A DNA stretch of 64,000 bases from Aerococcus christensenii (lineage in GTDB: Bacteria > Bacillota > Bacilli > Lactobacillales > Aerococcaceae): positions 992,001 to 1,056,000 of the forward strand of contig NZ_CP014159.1 in the NCBI RefSeq assembly GCF_001543105.1. The letters are read 5' to 3'. The notes beneath the pieces were generated by a model that had not been told where the DNA came from, ran no database searches, and saw only the letters and a program-made list of their open reading frames with translations. Shown here in pieces: positions 35,748 through 45,841 of this stretch; position 1 is the stretch's first letter, and each line of letters opens with the position of its first letter. Position numbers and translations under genes: made by a program.

Positions 35748-38408
35748 TTGACGCAATCGAACAAGTTACTTTTATTTGATGGAAGCTCTCTTGCTTTTCG
35801 TGCGTTTTATGGCTTGCATGATTTAGATCGCTTTAAAAATAAGGAAGGCCTGCATACCAATGCACTCTATGCTTTTCATTTAATGTTGACACATCTCTTA
35901 GAAGTGGAAAAGCCTACCCATGCTTTGGTAGCTTGGGATGCTGGAAAAACCACTTTCCGAACAAAAATGTACAAAGATTATAAAGGAGGCCGGGCCTCTA
36001 CGCCTACTGAATTTAGGGAACAAATGCCTTTCTTTAACCGATTACTAGATGGATTCGGGATCTCCCATACGGAATTAGTGAATTACGAAGCCGATGATAT
36101 TATTGGAACCCTAGCGATGCAAGCAGCAGAAAAAGGCTTGGAAGTTGTCATTGTTTCTGGAGATAAAGACTTAACACAGTTAGCTAGGGATCACGTCAGG
36201 GTGGAGATTACGCGCAAGGGAGTTACGCAATTAGCCACCTATACGCCAGAAAGTATTCTCCAAAATCAAGGCATTCGACCTGAACAAATTATTGATGTCA
36301 AAGCTTTAATGGGAGATAGTTCAGATAACTATCCTGGCGTCACTGGCATTGGAGAAAAAATCGCCCTAAAATTAATTCAAGATTTTGGCTCCGTCGAAGG
36401 GGTTTACGAAAATTTAGATCAAGTCACTGGAAAAAAGCGTTTAGAAAATCTAAAAAATGACAAAGAACAAGCCTTTCTCTCTAAGACGCTGGCCAAAATT
36501 ATTTTGGATGCGCCCGTTGAAGTAAAAGTAGAGGAGCTGGCTATTCCTGATAAAAATATTCCTTTATTGACGGATTTTTACCGGGAGATGAACTTCAATC
36601 AATTCTTGACCCAATTACTAGGAGAAGAAAAGCAAGGAGAAATTTCTGAAAACCAAGACCTCTCAGTGGATTATGAATGGGTATCTGAAATCACAGAAGA
36701 GCAGATTCCCACAGAATCTGCTGCTTTCTATGTGGAAATGTTAGAGACCAACTATCATCTTGGAAAAATCCTTGCCCTCGTTTGGAAAAAGAAAGATAAG
36801 ATTTATGGGGCATTCCCTGAAGTAGCATGGGCTTCAACCGCTTTTAAGGAATGGCTAGCAGACGAGACCCGAAAAAAGAAAGTCTTTGATAGCAAACGAA
36901 CACGGATTATGTTAGAAAGAGCGGGAGTGACTTTTGAAGGGGTGGAAGAAGACCTCTTGATTGCGGCTTATTTGATCTATGCTAAAGATTTAAGCGGGGA
37001 CCTTGCTCAAATTGCGATGGAATTAGGTCAAACCCAATTACCTTTTGAAGAGCAAATCTATGGAAAAGGCAAAAATCGCAGCCTTCCAGAAGATCAAACG
37101 AAAGTAGAAGCATATCTTGCCCAAAAGGTTGCTATGATAGATACTTTGTTGCCAATGCTTTGGAAGCGTCTAGAAGAAGATCAGTTGATGGATTTATATC
37201 GGCAAATGGAATTACCTTTAGCTAAGGTCTTGGCCAATATGGAAAGTCAAGGGATGTATGTATCTATAGATAGCCTAAAATCTTTGGCAGAAGAATATAA
37301 GGAACAACTTAAAGTCTTAGAAGAGGCGATTTATCAAGAAGCCGGAGAAAGCTTTAACATTAACTCTACCCAACAACTTAGTCATATTTTATTTGAAAAA
37401 ATGGGACTGAAGGGGGGCAAGAAGACGAAATCCGGAAAGTATTCGACCGCTCAAGGAGAATTAGAAAAATTAAAAGGAGAAGCTATTATTGATTTGATTT
37501 TAGACTATCGCCAATTAGCTAAACTCCAATCGACTTATGTGGAAGGTATTCTAGATGATATTCATACCCAAGATCAGAAAGTGCATACGCGCTTTATCCA
37601 AACCCTAACCACGACAGGACGGTTAAGTTCGGCAGACCCTAATCTTCAAAATATTCCGATTCGAACAGAAGAGGGGCGAAAAATTCGGAAAGCCTTTCTA
37701 TCAGAGAAAGAAGATTGGGTGATTTTCTCATCCGATTATTCTCAAATTGAATTAAGGGTATTGGCACATATGTCAGGAGATAAACACTTGAGAGAAGCCT
37801 TCCTAAAAGGGAAAGATATTCATACCGCTACTGCCAGCAAGGTCTTCCACAAACCAGAAGAAGATGTCAGTTCAGAGGAAAGACGAAAAGCCAAGGCCGT
37901 TAATTTCGGCATTGTGTATGGTATTAGTGACTATGGTCTCAGCCAAAATCTTCATATCTCTAGAGCAGAAGCCAAACAGTTTATAGACAAATATTTTGAA
38001 ATTTATCCTGATGTAGCGAAATATATGACGCGAAGTGTAGAAGTGGCTAAAGAAAAGGGCTATGCCGAAACGCTCTTTCATCGGAGACGGTATTTGCCGG
38101 ATTTGAAAGCTAAAAACTTTAATCTGCGCTCTTTTGCGGAAAGAACGGCTATGAATTCTCCTATCCAAGGCACCGCAGCGGATATCATCAAAGTGGCCAT
38201 GCTCCATATGGCAAAAGTCCTAGAGAAGAGCGATTTAAAGTGCAATTTGTTATTGCAAGTCCACGATGAGTTGATTTTTGAAGTGGCTAAAAGTGACCTT
38301 GCTCGTTTAGAAGCACTTGTAAGGCAAGTGATGGAAGAAGCCGTGAGCCTTTCTATTCCTTTGGTTGTAGATTGTAACTACGGAAAAACCTGGTACGATG
38401 TCAAGTAA
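35748..38408 (+). CDS. polA: DNA polymerase I
   Basis: This 886-residue polymerase has an N-terminal 5'-nuclease domain (LLLFDGSSLAFRAFY..., DGFGISH, VSGDKD), a central exonuclease-like domain and a C-terminal polymerase domain with motif A SSDYSQIELR, motif B RRKAKAVNFGIVYG and motif C LLQVHDELIF. The proofreading Exo I motif D-x-E is absent (the matching region reads FYVEMLET), so 3'-5' proofreading is probably lost, as in Bacillus Pol I. The start is TTG after AGAAAGGAAG. coaE follows 18 bases later with no mutM between, unlike the common polA-mutM-coaE order. Confidence 0.96.
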   Translation: MTQSNKLLLFDGSSLAFRAFYGLHDLDRFKNKEGLHTNALYAFHLMLTHLLEVEKPTHALVAWDAGKTTFRTKMYKDYKGGRASTPTEFREQMPFFNRLLDGFGISHTELVNYEADDIIGTLAMQAAEKGLEVVIVSGDKDLTQLARDHVRVEITRKGVTQLATYTPESILQNQGIRPEQIIDVKALMGDSSDNYPGVTGIGEKIALKLIQDFGSVEGVYENLDQVTGKKRLENLKNDKEQAFLSKTLAKIILDAPVEVKVEELAIPDKNIPLLTDFYREMNFNQFLTQLLGEEKQGEISENQDLSVDYEWVSEITEEQIPTESAAFYVEMLETNYHLGKILALVWKKKDKIYGAFPEVAWASTAFKEWLADETRKKKVFDSKRTRIMLERAGVTFEGVEEDLLIAAYLIYAKDLSGDLAQIAMELGQTQLPFEEQIYGKGKNRSLPEDQTKVEAYLAQKVAMIDTLLPMLWKRLEEDQLMDLYRQMELPLAKVLANMESQGMYVSIDSLKSLAEEYKEQLKVLEEAIYQEAGESFNINSTQQLSHILFEKMGLKGGKKTKSGKYSTAQGELEKLKGEAIIDLILDYRQLAKLQSTYVEGILDDIHTQDQKVHTRFIQTLTTTGRLSSADPNLQNIPIRTEEGRKIRKAFLSEKEDWVIFSSDYSQIELRVLAHMSGDKHLREAFLKGKDIHTATASKVFHKPEEDVSSEERRKAKAVNFGIVYGISDYGLSQNLHISRAEAKQFIDKYFEIYPDVAKYMTRSVEVAKEKGYAETLFHRRRYLPDLKAKNFNLRSFAERTAMNSPIQGTAADIIKVAMLHMAKVLEKSDLKCNLLLQVHDELIFEVAKSDLARLEALVRQVMEEAVSLSIPLVVDCNYGKTWYDVK

Positions 38409-38426
38409 AGAAGTGGAGGATGAACA

Positions 38427-39032
38427 ATGACCTATCGTTTGGGACTTACAGGTTCGATTGCAACAGGAAAGTCGACGGTTAGTCGCTATTTTAAACACTT
38501 AGGCTTTCCTGTCGTGGACGCAGATCTTGTGGCCCGCCAAGTCGTAGAGCCCGGAGAAGAAGGCTTAGAGGCCATCGTGAAGGAATTTGGAGAAGAGTAT
38601 GTCTTCCCTAATGGCCTTTTAAATCGTAAAAAATTAGCGACAACGATTTTTTCAAACCCAGAAGCGCGAAAACGTCTTAATCGGGTGGTGCAACCTTGCA
38701 TTCAGTCTAAAATAAAAGAAAAGGTGAAAAACTACGAGGCAGAGGGGAAAGACTTGATTGTTTTAGATATTCCACTGCTTTATGAGATGAAATATGAGCA
38801 AGAAGTGGATGCTGTCATGGTGGTTTATGTGCCGGAAAGTATCCAACTTAAGCGTCTAATGGCGAGAGATCATCTGGAGGAGTCAGAAGCCATTGAGCGA
38901 ATGATTTCTCAAATGAATATTGAGCAAAAAGTCCGCCGAGCAGATGTTATCATTGATAATACGGATACTATCCACTCTACAGAACAGCAAGTGGAAGCTT
39001 GGCTAGCAATTAATGGTTTTGCCCCTTCATAA
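38427..39032 (+). CDS. coaE: Dephospho-CoA kinase
   Basis: CoaE phosphorylates dephospho-CoA in the last step of coenzyme A synthesis. The 201-residue P-loop kinase has Walker A GSIATGKST at the N-terminus, the DADLVAR substrate motif (about 32-38) and a LDIPLLYE segment with the CoA domain signature. AAGTGGAGGA precedes the ATG. It is co-transcribed with polA and ends at a branched terminator. Confidence 0.95.
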   Translation: MTYRLGLTGSIATGKSTVSRYFKHLGFPVVDADLVARQVVEPGEEGLEAIVKEFGEEYVFPNGLLNRKKLATTIFSNPEARKRLNRVVQPCIQSKIKEKVKNYEAEGKDLIVLDIPLLYEMKYEQEVDAVMVVYVPESIQLKRLMARDHLEESEAIERMISQMNIEQKVRRADVIIDNTDTIHSTEQQVEAWLAINGFAPS

Positions 39033-39045
39033 TGAATGAAAATCA

Positions 39046-39116
39046 GGCATCCTCTTGGAGAGTTTAAGATCAGATACGATCTTTCTTAGCGACTCTTTAA
39101 GTCGGGATGCTTTTTT
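39046..39116 (+). terminator. Branched terminator after coaE
   Basis: Outer arms GCATCC (39047-39052) and GGATGC (39105-39110) enclose AGAGT/ACTCT and AAGATC/GATCTT stems, followed by TTTTTT. It ends the polA-coaE unit. Confidence 0.7.
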
Positions 39117-39195
39117 GAATTTTAGTAGGCGAGTCATTCTAGTCGATAAAAAGCATAATAATTTGTGATTTATAAGGGAAAAACAGAGGTTCTTG

Positions 39196-39225
39196 TTGAA
39201 GAATATGGACTTTTAAAGATATAAT
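39196..39225 (+). promoter_or_regulatory. Promoter of the nrdR-dnaB-dnaI operon
   Basis: TTGAAG (39196-39201), an 18-base spacer and TATAAT (39220-39225), about 130 bases before nrdR. Confidence 0.6.
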
Positions 39226-39231
39226 ATAATA

Positions 39232-39356
39232 AGAAAAAGAGGAGGAAATAAAAGCAAAAAAGGATCCTTTCATCCAAAGTTTCACTGAAGAAAAAGGGAC
39301 GCTCCTCCTCCCTTCCAGTAGGTTGAATAAGTTTGTATTAAGGAGGTTAAGGGAAT
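39232..39356 (+). other. Untranslated leader of nrdR
   Basis: About 125 bases lie between the promoter and nrdR. GAGGAGG (39239-39245) and CCTCCTC further on can pair. A 44-codon frame from 39248 to 39379 is open across the nrdR start but lacks a normal start codon beside the ribosome-site-like GAGGAGG. I found no clear NrdR box. Confidence 0.4.
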
Positions 39357-39866
39357 ATGCGATGCCCAAGATGCCATGAAAGTAACACGAAAGTGATTGA
39401 TTCTAGGCCGGTAGAGGATAATTTCTCTATTCGGCGTCGTCGCTTATGTAGTCATTGTGATTTTCGCTTTACAACCTTTGAAAGTATTGAAGAAAAACCC
39501 CTTTTAGTCGTTAAGAGGGATGGAACTCGGGAAGAGTTTTCAGATAAAAAATTATTGCAAGGCTTGGTACGCTCTTGTGAGAAACGTCCAATTGCTTTGG
39601 AAACGTTGGAAAATGTTGTGAAGCAAATTGAGTCAGAGGTGCGACAAAAGGAACAAAATGAAGTGCCATCGACTTTAATTGGTGAGATGGTTATGGATAT
39701 TCTGCCTTCTATTGATGAAGTGGCTTATATCCGTTATGCGAGTGTGTATCGGCATTTTGAAGATCCAACAGTCTTTTTAGAAGAGATCAAGCAACTCAAA
39801 GCAATGCAAGCCTCGAACGAAGATAAAACACGCGAAGAAGCTAAGGGAAAGACAGAAGAGAATTAA
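39357..39866 (+). CDS. nrdR: Transcriptional repressor NrdR
   Basis: NrdR represses ribonucleotide reductase genes in response to dATP/ATP. The 169-residue protein has an N-terminal zinc ribbon (CPRC at 3-6 and CSHC at 31-34) and an ATP-cone domain ([17 protein letters not shown] onwards). The last 20 residues are charged and probably disordered. AAGGAGG lies 10 bases before the ATG. The nrdR-dnaB-dnaI-thrS order is standard for Firmicutes. Confidence 0.96.
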   Translation: MRCPRCHESNTKVIDSRPVEDNFSIRRRRLCSHCDFRFTTFESIEEKPLLVVKRDGTREEFSDKKLLQGLVRSCEKRPIALETLENVVKQIESEVRQKEQNEVPSTLIGEMVMDILPSIDEVAYIRYASVYRHFEDPTVFLEEIKQLKAMQASNEDKTREEAKGKTEEN

Positions 39867-39890
39867 AACAAAGAGAAGGGAGAGAACATT

Positions 39891-41285
39891 GTGAACAATT
39901 GGGAAACGTTAAATCCTAGAGAAGGGCTACGGATTATCCTTCACTCTCCCTTTACAGATTGGGATTTTAAGGTACTAAGCTATCTTTATCAACCAATTAT
40001 TGGAGCCAAGGCTTTTGCTTTATATATGACGCTTTTGACCTATTTGAAAAAGGGAGCGACAAGTTCAGAGGACCTTTCTCATGCCCAATTGATGGATCAA
40101 TTGGTATTTAGTAAGGAAGACTATATTAGAAGTCGCCATCGTTTAGAAGGAATTGGCCTACTCAATGTGTTTATGAATAAAAAGAAATGGGAAGAACCAC
40201 AAGTCCTTTATCAATTACTTGCGCCAGTTTCTTCTGATAAGTTCTTTCAAGATGCCATTATGTCTACTCTCCTCTTGGATCATGTGGGGGAGAAAAGATT
40301 TAATCAACTCAAAGAACAGTTTTCCTTATCCGAATATGCAACGATTAAAGCCGAAGACTGGGACAATATCACGATTAGTTTTCAAGACGCTTATCATCAG
40401 GTGAGTTCGTATGCCAAAGAGGCCACAGCCTCCTTCGATACTCTTATCCATGTCTCTTCTCCCAAACAATTGTTAGACAAAAAACAAATGACTTTTGATA
40501 TGAAGTATTTTGTGGAATTAGTGAGAGGAAACTTCCTCAGCGAAAATGCAGTAACGAATACAGTGAAACAAATGACGCTCTCTCTTCACCAGCTTTATGG
40601 GATGGGAGAGGAAGATTTAGCCAAGTTCCTTCTGCAGGCTGCAGATATTCGCACCAATCAAGTCGATGTTTCTTATTACCAAAGTTTAGCCGTGAAAGCC
40701 GCTGAAGAAACTTCTTTAAAAGCTTCTCAAATTCAAAGGACGGAAAAGGTTCCCACTCCTCCCCTTTCACCCCCTCCATTAGATGCGGCTAGTCAACAGT
40801 TAGTCCAATTAGCTAAAGCCTATCCGCCTGCCAGCTTTGCACGCTCTATCAAAGAACAAAAGGGCGGTTATCTAACCACTAAAGAAGGCCATCTCCTTCA
40901 GAAATTACTCAATCAACAGGTGATTGATCCAGGAAGTTTGAATATTTTGATTCATTATTATTTGGTGACGGAGAGCCAATCTTCCTTACAAGCCAATGTT
41001 GTGGAAGCAACTGTCAATGATTGGGCGCAAAAGGGAGTCAGAAGTCCAGAGCAAGCTGTTCAATATCTGAATCAACGCGCGATGGCTATCTATCAAAAGA
41101 AAACCGCCAAGCTTCAAAAAAAGAAAACTTACGGGCGAAAGACCTATCAAGAAGTTCAACCTAAGTGGTTGAAACAAAAAGAAAAAACGGATCAAAAGAA
41201 AGAAGTCCCACAAAAAGTAGATGAAGGGAAAACAAAAGCTTTAGAAAAGCGGATAAAAGCTTTGCAAAAGGAGGATAAGGCATGA
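39891..41285 (+). CDS. dnaB: Replication initiation and membrane attachment protein DnaB
   Basis: This 464-residue protein is the Firmicutes DnaB (not the helicase), which with DnaD and DnaI loads the replicative helicase. It has two DnaD/DnaB-like winged-helix or helical domains (N-terminal SPFTDWDFKVLSYLYQPIIGA; C-terminal YYLVTESQSSLQANVVEATVN) separated by a Pro-rich linker near residue 290, and a very basic C-terminus. The start is GTG after AGAAGGGAGAG. It overlaps dnaI by 4 bases (ATGA). Confidence 0.93.
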   Translation: MNNWETLNPREGLRIILHSPFTDWDFKVLSYLYQPIIGAKAFALYMTLLTYLKKGATSSEDLSHAQLMDQLVFSKEDYIRSRHRLEGIGLLNVFMNKKKWEEPQVLYQLLAPVSSDKFFQDAIMSTLLLDHVGEKRFNQLKEQFSLSEYATIKAEDWDNITISFQDAYHQVSSYAKEATASFDTLIHVSSPKQLLDKKQMTFDMKYFVELVRGNFLSENAVTNTVKQMTLSLHQLYGMGEEDLAKFLLQAADIRTNQVDVSYYQSLAVKAAEETSLKASQIQRTEKVPTPPLSPPPLDAASQQLVQLAKAYPPASFARSIKEQKGGYLTTKEGHLLQKLLNQQVIDPGSLNILIHYYLVTESQSSLQANVVEATVNDWAQKGVRSPEQAVQYLNQRAMAIYQKKTAKLQKKKTYGRKTYQEVQPKWLKQKEKTDQKKEVPQKVDEGKTKALEKRIKALQKEDKA

Positions 41286-42211
41286 GAAATATTGGCCAAG
41301 AATTAGAAAAAAAAGTTAGAAATCCTCGCGTACAGTCTCAATTAAAAGAAATGAAAAAAGAAATTTTAAGTGATTCGGATGTGCAAGCTTTTTTGAAGAG
41401 CCACCAAGACCAGGTGGATGAAGCTATGATCCAGCGGTCGCTTTCTAAACTTTATGAATTTGTTCAACAAAAGGAAGCACTAGCAAAGGGCGAAAATACG
41501 AAGTTCCTGTACTTTTATCCAAAGTTGATAATGAACGTTAATTATATCGACTTACAGTATGTGGCCAATGATGAATTCTTAGCCCAAGAAAAAGAAAGAC
41601 ATCGGAGAAAACGGGTTCTTTTGAGGGACCTTCCTCAAGATTTAAGGGAAGCCAGCTTACCGAAGTTTGATGTAAGCGAATTCCAAAGACAAGAAGCGTT
41701 AACATTAGCCCTAGAATTTATAGAAGGCGTTCACCCTAATTCCTCGCTCAAAGGGAAAGGGCTATATCTATATGGCCCTTTTGGGGTAGGCAAGTCCTAC
41801 CTGTCAGCAGCTATTGCTAATCAATTAGCAGAACTTGGACATACGACCATGATTCTCCACTATCCAAGTTTTATTACTCAGATGAAACAAGCCATTAAAA
41901 CCAATAAAGTCCAAGAACGTTTGACAGAACTTAAAGAAGCAGAAGTTCTTGTGCTGGATGATATTGGGGCAGAGAACAATTCTTCCTGGGCGCGTGATGA
42001 AATCTTAGGCGTTCTCTTACAAGGGCGACTCAGTAGCGGACGTCCGACTTTCTTCACATCTAATTTCTCGATGGAAGAATTAGGAAAACATCTGGCCCAT
42101 AATAATCAAGGGGACGAAGAAGTCGTTAAGGCAGAACGAATCATGGAACGGATACATGCTCTTAGTCGAGAAGTGGCTATGGGAGGACGCAACCGGCGTT
42201 ACGGAGCTTAA
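41282..42211 (+). CDS. dnaI: Primosomal helicase loader DnaI
   Basis: This 309-residue AAA+ ATPase loads the replicative helicase at oriC and at restarted forks. The N-terminal helicase-binding region is followed by Walker A GPFGVGKSYL (near 165), Walker B VLVLDDIGAE (near 221) and sensor 1 FFTSNFS. In this family the N-terminus usually carries zinc-binding cysteine/histidine residues; none are evident here. Translation is coupled to dnaB by the ATGA overlap, so the two loader components are made together. Confidence 0.93.
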   Translation: MRNIGQELEKKVRNPRVQSQLKEMKKEILSDSDVQAFLKSHQDQVDEAMIQRSLSKLYEFVQQKEALAKGENTKFLYFYPKLIMNVNYIDLQYVANDEFLAQEKERHRRKRVLLRDLPQDLREASLPKFDVSEFQRQEALTLALEFIEGVHPNSSLKGKGLYLYGPFGVGKSYLSAAIANQLAELGHTTMILHYPSFITQMKQAIKTNKVQERLTELKEAEVLVLDDIGAENNSSWARDEILGVLLQGRLSSGRPTFFTSNFSMEELGKHLAHNNQGDEEVVKAERIMERIHALSREVAMGGRNRRYGA

Positions 42212-42228
42212 AAACTTTAGGGGAACTA

Positions 42229-42256
42229 TTGAAAAAGTAAAAAATATGCGTATAAT
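42229..42256 (+). promoter_or_regulatory. Promoter of the thrS T-box transcript
   Basis: TTGAAA (42229-42234), a 16-base spacer and consensus TATAAT (42251-42256). Confidence 0.75.
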
Positions 42257-42262
42257 AAATTC

Positions 42263-42492
42263 ATATGAGAAGAACAAGTGCAGGATGGTTTAAAGAGACG
42301 AATGTAAAAGCTGAAAACATCCGAACAAGTACTGCAGGCGACCGCTTCTTGCTTTTCAGCGATGAGTTGAACGTTCAGCTGGCGTTATTCAGCTTAAGAG
42401 GCATCTGTAGAGATGCAAATTGGGGTGGAACCACGATTAAATAAGAACTAGTCGTCCCTTCTGAGAATTTCAGAAGGGGCGTTTTTTTATTG
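42263..42492 (+). promoter_or_regulatory. T-box riboswitch controlling thrS
   Basis: The leader has the T-box core TGGGGTGGAACCACG (42421-42435), a GA-rich stem I region, and a downstream terminator GCCCCTTCTGA-type hairpin with a T-run (42451-42488) that competes with the antiterminator. Uncharged tRNA-Thr should favour read-through. I cannot place the Thr specifier codon with certainty; an ACT in the stem I 3' side is a possibility. Confidence 0.9.
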
Positions 42493-42505
42493 AGGAGGAA
42501 GAAAA

Positions 42506-44464
42506 ATGATAAAATTAACTTTCCCAGATGGGGCAGTCAAAGAATTTGAAGAGGGCGTAACGGGACGCCAAGTGGCTAAATCCATCAGTAATTCCTTGGC
42601 CAAGCGGGCCGTTGCCATTGAATTAAATGGTCATTTAAAGGGATTCGATGAAGGAATTCATGAAGAAGGAAACGTTCGGATTATTGATCCTAAGCAAGCC
42701 GATACTGCGCAAGAAGCCCTAGATATTCTAAGACATTCCAGTGCACACCTTTTAGCGCAGGCTTTACGTCGCCTTCATCCTAACATTAAGTTAGGGGTAG
42801 GCCCAGCCATTGAAAACGGCTTTTATTATGACACCGATAATGGGGAAGGCTTCCAAGTCAGTGAAGAAGAACTTCCTGAAATTGAAGCCCTCATGCAAAA
42901 ACTAGTGCAAGAAGACTTCCCAATTGAAGGACGGGTGGTCACTCGCCAAGAAGCCAAAGAAATGTTTAAAAATGATCCTTACAAATTGGAAATTATTCAT
43001 GACCTCTCAGAAGATGAAACCCTCACGGTATACAGTCAAGGCGAATTTACAGACCTTTGCCGTGGCGGCCATGTGCCTTCTACAGGCTATATTAAACATT
43101 TCAAACTGCTCTCTCTTGCGGGCGCTTATTGGCGTGGAAAATCTGAAAACCCAGTGATGCAAAGAATTTACGGGACAGCTTACTTCAATGAAAAAGATTT
43201 GAAAGAAGATATTAAACGTCGCCAAGAAGCCAAAGAACGTGACCACCGCAAACTGGGCAAAGAGTTAGATCTCTTTATGGTAGATCCAGAAGTTGGACAA
43301 GGACTTCCTTTCTGGTTGCCAAAAGGGGCAACGGTTCGTCGCATCATTGAACGCTATATCATCGATAAAGAAGTAGCAGCTGGTTATCAACACGTTTACA
43401 CGCCTGTTATGGCCAATGTGAACCTCTACAAGACCTCTGGCCACTGGGAACACTATTCAGACGACATGTTCCCACCAATGACCTTTGAAGATGGGGAATC
43501 CTATGTTCTTCGTCCAATGAACTGCCCTCACCACATCAAGGTTTACCAAAATCATGTTCATTCTTATCGCGAACTCCCTATTCGTATCGCAGAATTAGGG
43601 ATGATGCACCGCTATGAAAAATCAGGTTCTCTCTCTGGTTTACAACGTGTCCGGGAAATGACCCTGAATGACTCCCATATCTTTGTACGTTTAGATCAAA
43701 TTCAAGAAGAATTTACCCGCGTCTTAAACTTGATTCGTGAAGCTTATCGGGACTTCAATATTACCGATTATCGTTTTCGTTTAAGTTATAGAGACCCTAA
43801 AGATACCCATAAATACTTTGATAATGATGAAATGTGGGAAAAAGCGCAAGCCATGTTAAAGGGCGCTATGGATGATTTAGGCTTGGATTATTTTGAAGCA
43901 GAAGGAGAAGCTGCCTTCTATGGACCAAAACTCGATATTCAAGTGCGTACAGCCTTAGGCAACGAAGAAACCTTATCCACTATTCAATTAGACTTCCTCT
44001 TACCTGAACGGTTCAACGTCACCTATGTAGGAGAAGATGGTCAAAATACCCATCGCCCAGTGATGATTCACCGTGGCATTGTTTCAACCATGGAACGGTT
44101 TATGGCCTACTTGATTGAAGAATACAAGGGAGCCTTCCCAACTTGGTTAGCGCCTGTTCAAGCCGTGTTAATTCCAGTGAGTGAAGAAAAACACGCCGAT
44201 TACGTTTACCAAATCGCTAATACCATGAAAGCAAAAGGCTTTAGAGTAGAAGTCGATGATCGCAATGAGAAGATGGGCTACAAGATTCGGGAAGCTCAAA
44301 CACAAAAAGTCCCTTATCAATTAGTCTTTGGGGATAACGAAATAGCAAACGCCCAAGTCACTGTCCGCAAATATGGATCAAAAGCAACAGAAAGCTTGGC
44401 AATGGATGACTTCCTAGCTATCCTTTCTCATGATGTAGAAACAAAAGGTCGCAAGGACGATTAA
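42506..44464 (+). CDS. thrS: Threonyl-tRNA synthetase
   Basis: This 652-residue class II synthetase has an N-terminal TGS domain, the HxxxH editing domain ([12 protein letters not shown] near 73-84), the catalytic core with motif 2 ([19 protein letters not shown]) and the zinc-binding RPMNCPHH, and the C-terminal anticodon-binding domain ([14 protein letters not shown] onwards). GAGGAGGAAG precedes the ATG. Expression is controlled by the T-box immediately upstream. Confidence 0.98.
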   Translation: MIKLTFPDGAVKEFEEGVTGRQVAKSISNSLAKRAVAIELNGHLKGFDEGIHEEGNVRIIDPKQADTAQEALDILRHSSAHLLAQALRRLHPNIKLGVGPAIENGFYYDTDNGEGFQVSEEELPEIEALMQKLVQEDFPIEGRVVTRQEAKEMFKNDPYKLEIIHDLSEDETLTVYSQGEFTDLCRGGHVPSTGYIKHFKLLSLAGAYWRGKSENPVMQRIYGTAYFNEKDLKEDIKRRQEAKERDHRKLGKELDLFMVDPEVGQGLPFWLPKGATVRRIIERYIIDKEVAAGYQHVYTPVMANVNLYKTSGHWEHYSDDMFPPMTFEDGESYVLRPMNCPHHIKVYQNHVHSYRELPIRIAELGMMHRYEKSGSLSGLQRVREMTLNDSHIFVRLDQIQEEFTRVLNLIREAYRDFNITDYRFRLSYRDPKDTHKYFDNDEMWEKAQAMLKGAMDDLGLDYFEAEGEAAFYGPKLDIQVRTALGNEETLSTIQLDFLLPERFNVTYVGEDGQNTHRPVMIHRGIVSTMERFMAYLIEEYKGAFPTWLAPVQAVLIPVSEEKHADYVYQIANTMKAKGFRVEVDDRNEKMGYKIREAQTQKVPYQLVFGDNEIANAQVTVRKYGSKATESLAMDDFLAILSHDVETKGRKDD

Positions 44465-44481
44465 TTTCACTTAATAAAAAT

Positions 44482-44528
44482 AAAACACGCGGGAAGCTGT
44501 ATGTTCAACAGCTCCCCGCGTGTTTTTA
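44482..44528. terminator. Bidirectional terminator between thrS and the glycerate kinase gene
   Basis: AAACACGCGGGAAGCTGT pairs with ACAGCTCCCCGCGTGTTT around a short loop, with T-runs on both strands. Confidence 0.9.
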
Positions 44529-44560
44529 TGTGTGTAGGATGTAAGGATGTGTTTTCTTTT

Positions 44561-45808
44561 TTAAAGAAGAGTTCCTTTTGGAATAATCAGAACTAAAGAA
44601 AGATCATTGACATTGGTGCCTGTTGGGCCAGTGACTATGAGTTGGTCAATAGCCTTTAAGGCATGGTAAGCATCATTTCTTTGAAGGACTTCATGAATTT
44701 GGAGTCCTTTTTCTTTTAAGCGTGTTAAAGTTTGACCGTCAGAATAGCCGCCTGCGGCATCTGTTGGGCCATCTGTACCATCACTCCCAAAACTGAGCAC
44801 ATGAACACTGTCCAAGCCATCAATCACTTCCGCAGCCGCTAAAGCAATTTCCTGATTGCGTCCGCCTTTGCCGTCTCCTGTGACATGTACGACAGTTTCT
44901 CCACCGATTAGAAAGGCAAGAGGGCGTGTACTTTCTGCATAGTTTTTACCGATCGCTCCCATAAATTTCCCAGCTTCCCGAGCCTCACATGCTAAAGAAG
45001 AGGTGAGGAGGGTCACTTGGAAGCTGTTTTCCTCAAGAAAAGCTTGGGCAGCGGTGCATAATTCACTCACACTTCCAGAGAGGTGGGTGGTGACGTTATC
45101 TAATTGCTTAGGAGTTTCATGAGTGAGCGCTTCTTGGGCTTGGTCAGAGAGTGACAACTGATATTTTTCGACGATCGCTTGCGCTTCTTTGCAAGTGGAA
45201 GCATCAGGATAAGTAGGACCAGAGGCAATCATATCAATCGGATCCCCGATAATGTCGCTTAAAATAATATTGTAAACGTGGGCAGGTGCACAACATTCCG
45301 CAAACCTCCCACCTTTGACAGCGGAGAGACGTTTGCGAATGGTGTTAATTTCTACGATGTCAGCCCCTTTAGCCAGAAGAGCATTTGTAATTTGTGTTAA
45401 TTCTTCAAAAGAAACCAAGGGCTTCTCAAAGAGAGCAGATCCCCCACCAGATAGTAAGACGACTACTAAGTCCTCTGAGGTCAGAGAACTGACCAAGTCC
45501 ATAGCGGCTTGGGTCGCTTGGAGTGTGTTGTGATCTGGAATAGGATGACCAGCTTCTAAGAGGGTGACGTTAGCTAACTCCCCCTCACAGTGTCCATACT
45601 TGGTAATCACAAGCCCTTGATCAAAGGTGACACCTGGATAGTCAACGGCCGCTTTTGCCATCCGCCAAGCGGCTTTGCCAATGGCAATAAATAATTTTCG
45701 CCCAGAAACTTCAGGTAAGTCTGCTAAAGCTCGCTTAACAGCTGTATCTGGTAGACAAGCCGTGATGGTTTGAGTGACCAGTTGTTTTTGAAAATCAGAG
45801 AAAGTCAT
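44561..45808 (-). CDS. Glycerate kinase type 2 (DUF4147-MOFRL family)
   Basis: This 415-residue protein has the N-terminal DUF4147 domain (AIGKAAWRMAKAA, then LLSGGGSALFEKP) and C-terminal MOFRL domain (GGETVVHVTGDGKGGRNQEIAL, SDGTDGPTDAAGG) of GckA-type glycerate 2-kinases, which phosphorylate D-glycerate for entry to glycolysis. I start at the ATG at 45808 because AAGGAG lies 9 bases upstream, inside the longer frame. The GntP-family permease gene ends 13 bases from its alternative start, so uptake and phosphorylation are one operon. Confidence 0.88.
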   Translation of the reverse strand: MTFSDFQKQLVTQTITACLPDTAVKRALADLPEVSGRKLFIAIGKAAWRMAKAAVDYPGVTFDQGLVITKYGHCEGELANVTLLEAGHPIPDHNTLQATQAAMDLVSSLTSEDLVVVLLSGGGSALFEKPLVSFEELTQITNALLAKGADIVEINTIRKRLSAVKGGRFAECCAPAHVYNIILSDIIGDPIDMIASGPTYPDASTCKEAQAIVEKYQLSLSDQAQEALTHETPKQLDNVTTHLSGSVSELCTAAQAFLEENSFQVTLLTSSLACEAREAGKFMGAIGKNYAESTRPLAFLIGGETVVHVTGDGKGGRNQEIALAAAEVIDGLDSVHVLSFGSDGTDGPTDAAGGYSDGQTLTRLKEKGLQIHEVLQRNDAYHALKAIDQLIVTGPTGTNVNDLSLVLIIPKGTLL

Positions 45809-45841
45809 GATAAATGCTCCTTGGTTCATAATAAAGTCAGA

